5,263 nt of DNA from DATAYA01 sp036272815 (GTDB lineage Bacteria > Pseudomonadota > Alphaproteobacteria > Acetobacterales > Acetobacteraceae). The notes below the pieces were generated by a model. The model searched no databases. It was given only the letters and a program-made list of their open reading frames with translations, and was not told where the DNA came from. The stretch spans positions 1 to 5,263 of the forward strand of contig DATAYA010000194.1 in the NCBI GenBank assembly GCA_036272815.1, written 5' to 3'. Below are positions 1 through 5,263 of this stretch, in pieces (positions within the stretch are counted from its first letter, which is position 1; each line of letters starts with the position of its first letter). The position numbers and the translations under genes are program-made.

Positions 1-1
1 C

Positions 2-1225
2 GTCGCGGTCAGCCACCGGGTCGTCGCGGTCAATGCGAGCCTGCCGACCTTCATGCGCGCACCCGGCGAGGCGAGCGGCAATTTTGCGCTGGAATCCGCG
101 ATGGACGAGCTGGCGGCGGCGCTCCATATGGATCCGATCGCGCTGCGGCTGCGCAACTATGCCGAAGAGGACGAGCACCAACGCAAGCCGTTCGCCAGCA
201 AGCTGCTGCGCGAATGCTACGCGCAGGGCGCGGATGTGTTCGGCTGGCACCGCCGCACGTCAGAGCCGCGCTCGATGCGCGACGGGCGGTTCCTGATCGG
301 GATGGGGATGGCGACCTCGACCTACCCGACCAACCGCCAGCCCGCTTCGGCGCGCGTGCGCCTGTTCGCCGACGGAACGGCGGTCGCGATGTCGGGGACG
401 CAGGACCTCGGCACCGGGACCTACACGGTGATGGCGCAGGTCGCGGCCGAGGAGCTGGGCCTGCCGATCGGGCGCGTGCGGTTCGCGCTGGGCGACAGCC
501 GGCTGCCGGCGGCACCCACCTCGGGCGGGTCGCAGACGGTCGCGAGTGTCGCACCGGCGGTGCAGGCGGCGGCGCGCGCGGTGCGCGACAAGGTGCTGGC
601 GATGGCGCTGGCCGATCCGCGGGGCCGGTTCCGCGGCGCCGACCGGGCGATGATGCGCCTGCGCGACGGCGCGGTGAGCGGTCCGGGCGGGCGGATTTCG
701 ATCGCCGAACTGCTCGCGCACCGCAACCTGCAATCGGTCGAGGCGACCGCCGGTGCGAAGCCCGGTGCCGAGGCGCAGGCGTATTCGATGCACGCGTTCG
801 GCGCCCAGTTCGCCGAAATCCGCATCGACGAGGACACCGGCGAGATGCGGCTTTCGCGGCTGGTCGGCGCGTTCGATACCGGGCGCGTCCTGAACGCCAA
901 GACCGCGCGCAGCCAGCTTCTCGGCGGCATCGTGTTCGGCATCGGCATGGCGCTGTTCGAGCAGACGCTGGTGGACGGCGAGACGGGCCGCGTCGCGAAC
1001 GCCAACCTCTCCGACTACCTGCTGCCGGTCAATGCCGACGTGCCGGAGATCGAGGTGATGACGGTCGGCGGCGATGACGGGATCAGCAACCCGCTCGGCG
1101 CCAAGGGGATCGGCGAGCTGCCGATGGTGGGTGTGGCCGCCGCGATCGCCAACGCGGTCTGGCACGCGAGCGGCGTGCGGGTGCGGTCGCTGCCGATCCG
1201 GATCGAGAATCTGCTGGGCGCGTAA
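2..1225 (+). CDS. Molybdenum hydroxylase large subunit (xanthine dehydrogenase / aldehyde oxidoreductase family, PaoC-like), C-terminal part
   Basis: This is the C-terminal 407 residues of a molybdopterin-binding catalytic subunit. The reading frame is open from base 2, and homologous residues (VAVSHRVVAVNASLPTFMRAPGEA) run across the first in-frame ATG at 53, so that ATG is internal and the true start lies left of the window. Family members such as E. coli PaoC are about 730 residues, so roughly 55% is present. Visible hallmarks are MRAPGEASG (bases 53-79), the cofactor-binding stretch GTQDLGTGTYT, and GAKGIGELPMVG near the C-terminus. The Glu of that last motif (codon 1115-1117) aligns with the catalytic base of the family. 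Such enzymes hydroxylate aldehydes or N-heterocycles using water, and partner with FAD and 2Fe-2S subunits, which would be encoded upstream. Some PaoC-type enzymes are periplasmic, but no signal region is visible here. The substrate cannot be assigned. The gene ends with TAA, 11 bases before the stop of the converging SDR gene. Confidence 0.95.
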   Translation, partial: VAVSHRVVAVNASLPTFMRAPGEASGNFALESAMDELAAALHMDPIALRLRNYAEEDEHQRKPFASKLLRECYAQGADVFGWHRRTSEPRSMRDGRFLIGMGMATSTYPTNRQPASARVRLFADGTAVAMSGTQDLGTGTYTVMAQVAAEELGLPIGRVRFALGDSRLPAAPTSGGSQTVASVAPAVQAAARAVRDKVLAMALADPRGRFRGADRAMMRLRDGAVSGPGGRISIAELLAHRNLQSVEATAGAKPGAEAQAYSMHAFGAQFAEIRIDEDTGEMRLSRLVGAFDTGRVLNAKTARSQLLGGIVFGIGMALFEQTLVDGETGRVANANLSDYLLPVNADVPEIEVMTVGGDDGISNPLGAKGIGELPMVGVAAAIANAVWHASGVRVRSLPIRIENLLGA

Positions 1226-1236
1226 CGCCGCGCGCG

Positions 1237-2031
1237 CTAGCTGTCGCGGGGAGCGATCACCATGTCGCGCGTCAGCGGCACATGGGTCCGTCCGCAATGC
1301 GAGCCGCCGCTCACCTGCAGCGTCGCGCCCGTTGTCCAGGCCGAGCGATCGGAGGCGAGAAACGCGACCGCCTCCGCAATGTCGCGGGCATCGCCGGTGC
1401 GCCCGAGCGGTGTCGCCCGCCACATCGCGTTCACGTACGGATGCCGGGCCGGGTCCTCCGCGGTCATCACGTCGTCCATCACCAGCCCCGGCAGCACCGT
1501 GTTCACCCGGATGCCGTGGCGGCCCAGCTCGGAGGCCCAGACCTCGGTCATCATGTTCACCGCCGCCTTGGAGGCGCAGTAATGCGATCCGCCGGGACGG
1601 GCCGAGCGCGACGCACCGGAGGAGAGATTGACGATCGCACCGCGGGTCCCGCGCGCCACCCAGCGGCGTGCCATCGCCTGATTGCACAGCATGACGCCGC
1701 GCACGTTGACCGCGAACACGCGTTCCCATTCCTCAACCGGCATGTCGAGAAGCGGGCAGTTCGGGAAGATGCCTGCTGACGTCACAAGGATGTCGAGCGG
1801 GCCGGTCGCGCGCTCGGCCTCGTCCACCATGCGCCCAACCTCCCCGGCATCGGTCACGTCGCCGCGCACCGTCGCAGCCCCCGGCAATCCCGCCGCCGCA
1901 CGGTCCAGCGCGTCCTGCCGCAGGTCGGCGAGCACGACGCGCGCCCCCTCGCGCATGAGCACTTCGACGATGGCGCGGCCGATCCGACCGGCGCCCCCGG
2001 TCACCAGGGCAGCGCGATTTTCGAGCAGCAT
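1237..2031 (-). CDS. Classical SDR-family NAD(P)-dependent oxidoreductase
   Basis: A complete 264-residue classical short-chain dehydrogenase/reductase, of normal family length. The ATG at 2031 is chosen because it places the Rossmann strand at residues 7-11 and has a strong AAGGAGG eight bases upstream; the frame stays open further upstream but lacks family sequence. The cofactor motif TGGAGRIG spans residues 11-18. Asp36 at the end of the second beta strand suggests NAD(H) preference by the family rule. GDVTD (57-61) matches the adenine-pocket Asp58. The catalytic tetrad is Asn109, Ser138, Tyr151 and Lys155 (YCASK), spaced as in FabG. The usual NNAG motif reads TSAG (84-87), a tolerated variant. 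The C-terminal ATLQVSGGSH is the typical final strand and turn. The reaction is oxidation of a secondary alcohol or reduction of a ketone; the substrate is unknown. It lies 61 bases downstream of the DppF-like gene on the same strand, so it is probably the last gene of that operon. Confidence 0.95.
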   Translation of the reverse strand: MLLENRAALVTGGAGRIGRAIVEVLMREGARVVLADLRQDALDRAAAGLPGAATVRGDVTDAGEVGRMVDEAERATGPLDILVTSAGIFPNCPLLDMPVEEWERVFAVNVRGVMLCNQAMARRWVARGTRGAIVNLSSGASRSARPGGSHYCASKAAVNMMTEVWASELGRHGIRVNTVLPGLVMDDVMTAEDPARHPYVNAMWRATPLGRTGDARDIAEAVAFLASDRSAWTTGATLQVSGGSHCGRTHVPLTRDMVIAPRDS

Positions 2032-2039
2032 GGGCGAGA

Positions 2040-2046
2040 CCTCCTT
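2040..2046 (-). promoter_or_regulatory. Strong ribosome binding site of the SDR gene
   Basis: On the minus strand this reads AAGGAGG, a near-perfect anti-16S match, with an eight-base spacer to the ATG at 2031. It decides the SDR start over the longer upstream-open frame and suggests the gene is translated independently of the upstream ATPase gene. The rest of the 61-base gap (2047-2092) shows no convincing promoter boxes or terminator. Confidence 0.85.
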
Positions 2047-2092
2047 CGGGACGAAACTCCGCCACCACATTGCCGACCATGATCCGGCCCCG

Positions 2093-3103
2093 CTAATCTG
2101 CGAAGTGGCAGGCGGCGAAATGGTCGGGCCGTACCTCGCGCAGCTCGGGCCGCACTTCGGCGCAGACATCCTGCGCCATCCAGCAGCGGGTGCGGAACGG
2201 ACAGCCCGACGGCGGATTGAGCGCGCTCGGCACGTCGCCGCGCAGGATGATCCGCACCCTCCCCGTGGCGCGCTCGCTGCCCGGAATCGCAGAGAGCAGC
2301 GCCTGCGTGTAGGGCATGCGCGGATCGGCATACAGCGCCTCCGCGCCCGCCAGCTCGACCAGGCGGCCGAGATACATCACGCCCACGCGGTCGCTGAGAT
2401 ATTCGACGACCGAGAGATCATGCGCGATGAACAGGTACGTCAGTCCGAATTCGCGCTGCAGCTCGGAGAGCAGGTTGAGCACCTGGGATTGCACGGACAG
2501 GTCGAGTGCGGAGACCGGCTCGTCCGCCACCACGAATTTCGGGCGTGTCGCGAGCGCGCGCGCGATGCCGATGCGCTGCCGCTGGCCGCCGCTGAACTCG
2601 TGCGGATAGCGGTCGAGATGTTCGCGCCGCATACCGACGACATCGATGAGCTGCCCGACCCGCGTATCGCGCTCGTCACGGCCGACGCCCTGCACGACCA
2701 GACCTTCGCCGATGAGCTGGCGCACCGTCATGCGCGGATCGAGCGAGCCGTGCGGGTCTTGGAAAATTGCCTGCAGGTTCCGACGGAGATGCTTGAGCCG
2801 CGCCGGCGGCAGGCGCAGGATGTCCTCGCCCTCGAACTGCACCTCACCCGATTGCGGCTGCTCAAGCCGGAGAATTGAGCGACCAAGCGTGGTCTTGCCG
2901 CAGCCGGACTCGCCCACGAGGCCGAATGTCTCGCCACGGCGGATGGCGAAGGAGACATCGTCCACCGCCTTGATCCAGTCGGTCTGCCGTCCCAGCACGC
3001 CGGTGCGGCTCGGGAAATACGTCTTGAGATTGCGCAGCTCCAGCAGGGTATCGCGCGTCGGCGGCGCGGCATTGCCGACGGCGGCTCCTTGCACGTCGCT
3101 CAC
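2093..3103 (-). CDS. Oligopeptide/dipeptide-type ABC transporter ATP-binding protein (DppF/OppF-like)
   Basis: A 336-residue ATPase of the peptide/nickel importer family, the second of the pair that drives uptake at the inner membrane. The start is GTG at 3103-3101, overlapping the TGA of the preceding gene as GTGA; the first in-frame ATG inside the family sequence comes only at residue 125, and the open frame upstream of 3103 lacks family sequence. A weak AAGG lies ten bases before the GTG. Motifs in order: Walker A GESGCGKT (64-71), Q-loop Gln115 in FQDPHGSLDPR, signature SGGQRQR (171-177), Walker B FVVADEP with Glu195, D-loop SALD (198-201) and switch His228. The GSLDPRMTV stretch and the insert between strands near the N-terminus (VLGRQTDWIKAVDD) are typical of the F rather than the D subunit. 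The C-terminal oligopeptide-transporter domain has Cys301, Cys307, Cys314 and Cys332, the pattern that binds a 4Fe-4S cluster in characterised relatives. It is expected to pair with the DppD-like protein encoded just upstream. The transported substrate is not deducible. Confidence 0.95.
   Translation of the reverse strand: MSDVQGAAVGNAAPPTRDTLLELRNLKTYFPSRTGVLGRQTDWIKAVDDVSFAIRRGETFGLVGESGCGKTTLGRSILRLEQPQSGEVQFEGEDILRLPPARLKHLRRNLQAIFQDPHGSLDPRMTVRQLIGEGLVVQGVGRDERDTRVGQLIDVVGMRREHLDRYPHEFSGGQRQRIGIARALATRPKFVVADEPVSALDLSVQSQVLNLLSELQREFGLTYLFIAHDLSVVEYLSDRVGVMYLGRLVELAGAEALYADPRMPYTQALLSAIPGSERATGRVRIILRGDVPSALNPPSGCPFRTRCWMAQDVCAEVRPELREVRPDHFAACHFAD
3100..3103 (-). other. GTGA start/stop overlap between the two ATPase genes
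   Basis: The TGA stop of the DppD-like gene (3102-3100) overlaps the GTG start of the DppF-like gene (3103-3101) by one base step, giving GTGA on the minus strand. This arrangement normally means translational coupling, which fits two subunits needed in equal amounts. The Shine-Dalgarno sequence before this GTG is weak, consistent with reliance on re-initiation. Confidence 0.85.
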
Positions 3104-4098
3104 CCTGCCGCGGCCTTGTCGTCGAACAGCCAGCACGCGACATGACGTCCGTCGCCGGGATCGCGCAGGCCAGGATCGGTGGTGCAGACATCCATCGCGT
3201 GCTCGCAACGCGGGCGGAACGGGCAGCCCAGGGGCATGCGCAGCGGGTTCGGCACCGCGCCGCCGATCGCGTTCAGCTTTCGGCCGCGCATTCCGCGCGA
3301 AGGCATCGAGGCGAGCAGGCCGCGGGTATAGGGGTGCTTCGGGGCGTCCGTCACCTGTGCGACGGTGCCGCGTTCCATGATCCGGCCGCCATACATCACC
3401 ACCACCTGTTCGCAAAGTTCGGTGACGACGCCGATGTCGTGCGTTATCAGCAGCACCGCCGTGTTGACGCGCTGCCGCAGCTCGCGGACGAGATCGAGGA
3501 TCTGTGCCTGGATGGTGACGTCGAGCGCCGTGGTCGGCTCGTCGAGGATCAGCAGCTCCGGCTCATTGGCGAGCGCCATGGCGATGGTGACGCGCTGCCG
3601 CATGCCGCCGCTGAGCTGGTGCGGATAGGCGTCCACACGCCGCTCCGGCGACGGAATGCCGACCATGCGAAACAGCGCGGCCGCGCGCGCCATCGCCGCC
3701 TGCTGCCCGATCTGCTGATGCGCACGGAGTGCCTCCACGACCTGCGCACCGACGGTATAGACCGGGTTCAGCGCGGTCATCGGGTCCTGGAAGACCAGGC
3801 AGATATTGCGTCCTCGAATGTCGCGGATCTCGCGCTCCGACAGCGTCATCATGTCGCGGCCGCGGAACCGGATGCGCCCGGCAGCGACATAGCCCGGCGG
3901 CTCGACCAGCCGCATGATCGAGAGCGACGTCACGGTCTTGCCGGAGCCGGATTCGCCCACGATCCCGAGGCTCGCACCCGGCGCGAGGTCGAAGCTGACG
4001 CCGTCCACCGCCTTCACGATGCCGCCGGCTGTGCGGAAATAGGTGTGCAGGTCCTCGACGCTGAGCAGGCTTGCCGAATCCGGGAGGCCCGCCTTCAT
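3100..4098 (-). CDS. Oligopeptide/dipeptide-type ABC transporter ATP-binding protein (DppD/OppD-like)
   Basis: A complete 332-residue ATPase, the first of the importer's two nucleotide-binding subunits, acting on the cytoplasmic face of the inner membrane. ATG at 4098 overlaps the upstream stop as ATGA and has AGGGAGAG nine bases before it. Motifs in order: Walker A GESGSGKT (48-55), Q-loop Gln104 in VFQDPMTALNP, signature LSGGMRQR (162-169), Walker B LLILDEP with Glu187, D-loop TALD (190-193) and switch His220. SGSGKTVTSLS, the MTALNPV Q-loop context and the SGGM signature are characteristic of D rather than F subunits. The C-terminal domain carries Cys292, Cys298, Cys305 and Cys322, matching the 4Fe-4S-binding cysteine pattern known from DppD structures. 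All catalytic residues are intact. Permease and binding-protein genes are not in the window and are expected further right, upstream of the hydrolase. Substrate could be peptides, nickel chelates or sugars; the hydrolase neighbour favours peptides or amides, which is inference. Confidence 0.95.
   Translation of the reverse strand: MKAGLPDSASLLSVEDLHTYFRTAGGIVKAVDGVSFDLAPGASLGIVGESGSGKTVTSLSIMRLVEPPGYVAAGRIRFRGRDMMTLSEREIRDIRGRNICLVFQDPMTALNPVYTVGAQVVEALRAHQQIGQQAAMARAAALFRMVGIPSPERRVDAYPHQLSGGMRQRVTIAMALANEPELLILDEPTTALDVTIQAQILDLVRELRQRVNTAVLLITHDIGVVTELCEQVVVMYGGRIMERGTVAQVTDAPKHPYTRGLLASMPSRGMRGRKLNAIGGAVPNPLRMPLGCPFRPRCEHAMDVCTTDPGLRDPGDGRHVACWLFDDKAAAG
4095..4098 (-). other. ATGA start/stop overlap between hydrolase and DppD-like genes
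   Basis: The TGA stop of the amidohydrolase (4097-4095) overlaps the ATG of the DppD-like gene (4098-4096). It ties a catabolic enzyme to the transporter ATPases at the translational level, evidence that the two act in the same process. Confidence 0.9.
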
Positions 4099-5263
4099 GC
4101 CGCGCGTCTCTCCCTGATCTCGCCGCCCTGCATGACCAGCCTGATGTCCCGCAGCCGACCGAGACCGTCGAGCGGATTGCCTGCGACGACGATCAGATCG
4201 GCGTCGAGCCCCGGCCGCAGCGTGCCGACCTTGTCGGCGACGCCGATCACCTCTGCGGCCCTCCCGGTCGCGGCGACGATCGCCTGCATCGCGGACAGTC
4301 CGCCCTGCTGCATGAGTTCAAGCTCCAGCGGCAAACCCTCGACCGCCGTGAAGCGCCAGCCGGCATCGGTCCCGGCGACCCAGGTGACCCCCGCTTCATG
4401 CATGCGGCGGAACTGCGAGAGATTGGCGTCGAACATCCGCAGCCAGCGCTCCAGCACGCGCTGATCCTCGGGCGAGAGCGCGCCATTGGCCTGCCTCTCG
4501 CGCAAAGCTTTGAGCATGAAGCCGCCGACGGCCAGCGTGCTCGTCACCGGCACGCCGGCGCGCGCCACCTTGTCCGCCACCGCCGGGACAAACTCCTGTC
4601 GCCCGTCCGGCCCCACCATGAAGCCGCCATGCTCGATCTGGTCGAAGCCCGCGTCCACCACCATCTCGGTCGCCGACGCGCAGAGACAGTGCGCCGTGAT
4701 CCTGCGGCCGAGCCGGTGCGCCTCGTCGGCCAGTGCGGCGAGTTCCTCTCGGCTGTAGGACGGCAGCCAGGACATCGTGTTGACCGTGCCGCCGCCGCTC
4801 GCCATCACCTTGATGAAATCGGCGCCGAGCTTCGCCATCTCGCGCACCTTGCGGCGCGGCGCATCCGCGCCATCGGCCTCGCCGCCGAAATACCAGGTGT
4901 GGCCGCCGGTGATGGTGATCGGCTGGCCGCAGGCGAGGATGCGCGCGCCATGGCCGTAGCCGAGCGCCAGCGCGCGCCGCACGTCGAACACGGTGGTGCG
5001 CGCGCCGCCGACATCGCGCACGGTCGTGATCCCGGCCGCCAGTGCGCGTGCCGCGCACCAGGCGGAGGTCGCGACCAGCACGCCATCGCTCTCGCGCACC
5101 GCCTCCTCGAGCATCGTGCCGTCGCCCGGAAGATTGAGATGCACATGCGTGTCGATCAGACCGGGCAGAATGGTGCCGCCGCGGATTTCGATCCGCGCCG
5201 CGTCATCTGGCACGAGGCCGGCGGGGGCATCGCCGCGGAACACCGCCTTTATCGTCCCGCCCT
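4095..5263 (-). CDS. Amidohydrolase-superfamily metal-dependent hydrolase (prolidase/carboxypeptidase-like group), 5' end outside the window
   Basis: About 388 residues of a TIM-barrel metal hydrolase, truncated at its N-terminus by the window edge. A GTG at 5243 could be read as a start, but the frame stays open to 5263 and reads GGTIKAVFRGD, the usual small N-terminal beta-sandwich strand of these enzymes, so the real start lies beyond. Numbering from that GTG: metal ligands His33 and His35 (GLIDTHVH), TGGH at 112-115, Lys145 in FIKVMASGG (the position of the bridging, usually carboxylated lysine), His185 (ITAHC), His205 (IEHGG) and Asp293 (TDAG). This set indicates a binuclear site as in the Zn-dependent prolidase and arginine/lysine-carboxypeptidase-like members, which cleave C-terminal amide bonds of small peptides. 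The C-terminal strand GTLRPGLDADLIVVAGNPL closes the sandwich domain. No signal sequence can be judged. The gene is coupled by ATGA to the transporter ATPase gene. Exact substrate is unknown; an N-acyl amino acid, imidazolone or cyclic amide is also possible. Confidence 0.92.
   Translation of the reverse strand, partial: GGTIKAVFRGDAPAGLVPDDAARIEIRGGTILPGLIDTHVHLNLPGDGTMLEEAVRESDGVLVATSAWCAARALAAGITTVRDVGGARTTVFDVRRALALGYGHGARILACGQPITITGGHTWYFGGEADGADAPRRKVREMAKLGADFIKVMASGGGTVNTMSWLPSYSREELAALADEAHRLGRRITAHCLCASATEMVVDAGFDQIEHGGFMVGPDGRQEFVPAVADKVARAGVPVTSTLAVGGFMLKALRERQANGALSPEDQRVLERWLRMFDANLSQFRRMHEAGVTWVAGTDAGWRFTAVEGLPLELELMQQGGLSAMQAIVAATGRAAEVIGVADKVGTLRPGLDADLIVVAGNPLDGLGRLRDIRLVMQGGEIRERRAA
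4108..4115 (-). promoter_or_regulatory. Ribosome binding site of the DppD-like gene
   Basis: Minus-strand AGGGAGAG, nine bases before the ATG at 4098 and inside the 3' end of the hydrolase gene. It supports the chosen ATG and would assist re-initiation at the ATGA overlap. Confidence 0.65.

Noticed and set aside
1..32. Eleven-base direct repeat cgtcgcggtca at 1-11 and 22-32
   Set aside because: It lies in coding sequence and encodes Val-Ala-Val twice; it is short, not repeated elsewhere, and probably chance in GC-rich DNA.
1220..1241. gcgcgc run and gctagc palindrome at the convergent junction
   Set aside because: The palindromic stretches are very short with no T-tract, so they do not support a terminator.
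260..1729. Long open minus-strand frame across the molybdenum hydroxylase and SDR genes
   Set aside because: It overlaps both real genes in a wrong register and reads Arg/His-rich low-complexity sequence.
2071..2090. Possible hairpin in the gap before the SDR gene
   Set aside because: The best stem is about four base pairs (gccg/cggc) with a nine-base loop and no T-run, too weak for a terminator or operator call.
2032..2331. N-terminal extension of the SDR reaching back into the DppF-like gene
   Set aside because: The extra 100 codons lie mostly inside the ATPase gene in another frame and have no SDR sequence; the strong AAGGAGG before 2031 fixes the start.
1682..2878. Long open plus-strand frame opposite the SDR and DppF-like genes
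   Set aside because: It crosses two well-supported minus-strand genes and their gap, has no family motifs, and has the composition expected of a GC-rich antisense frame.
3104..3415. N-terminal extension of the DppF-like protein
   Set aside because: The upstream codons overlap the DppD-like gene in another frame and encode Arg-rich sequence without ABC features; the GTG at 3103 in a GTGA overlap fits.
3142..4464. Long open plus-strand frame (440 codons) opposite the DppD-like gene and hydrolase
   Set aside because: It is antisense to clear coding sequence; the His/Arg/Ala-rich translation is an artefact of high GC.

Overview
The window is uniformly GC-rich and densely coding, with long spurious open frames in several registers. 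Codon use (strong G/C third positions), ATGA/GTGA gene junctions and the protein families point to a high-GC proteobacterium, most likely an alphaproteobacterium. That assignment is an inference from style and is not proven by any marker gene. No RNA gene, mobile element, CRISPR array or extended repeat is visible.

Layout. On the + strand, bases 2-1225 hold the C-terminal half of a molybdenum hydroxylase large subunit (xanthine dehydrogenase / aldehyde oxidoreductase family, closest in feel to E. coli PaoC); its start lies left of the window. It converges tail-to-tail, with 11 bases between stop codons, on a minus-strand gene block that fills the rest of the window. Read in the direction of transcription (right to left), that block is: an amidohydrolase-superfamily metal hydrolase (5263-4095, 5' end outside the window), a DppD/OppD-type ABC ATPase (4098-3100), a DppF/OppF-type ABC ATPase (3103-2093) and a classical short-chain dehydrogenase/reductase (2031-1237).

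How they fit together. The first three minus-strand genes are joined by 4-base stop/start overlaps (ATGA, then GTGA), so they are almost certainly one translationally coupled operon. The SDR follows after 61 bases with its own strong Shine-Dalgarno sequence and is probably the last gene. The two ATPases form the standard heterodimeric motor of a dipeptide/oligopeptide (or nickel/glycoside-type) importer; the permeases and binding protein are not in the window and should lie further right. The hydrolase belongs to the metal-dependent group that includes prolidase-like and carboxypeptidase-like enzymes, so a reasonable model is uptake of a small peptide or amide followed by intracellular hydrolysis, with the SDR and perhaps the molybdenum hydroxylase acting on released or related compounds. 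The model is inference; the substrate cannot be read from the sequence.

I found no clearly new system. The points most worth checking are the placement of a hydrolase directly against the transporter ATPases, and the unknown substrate linking hydrolase, importer, SDR and molybdenum hydroxylase.
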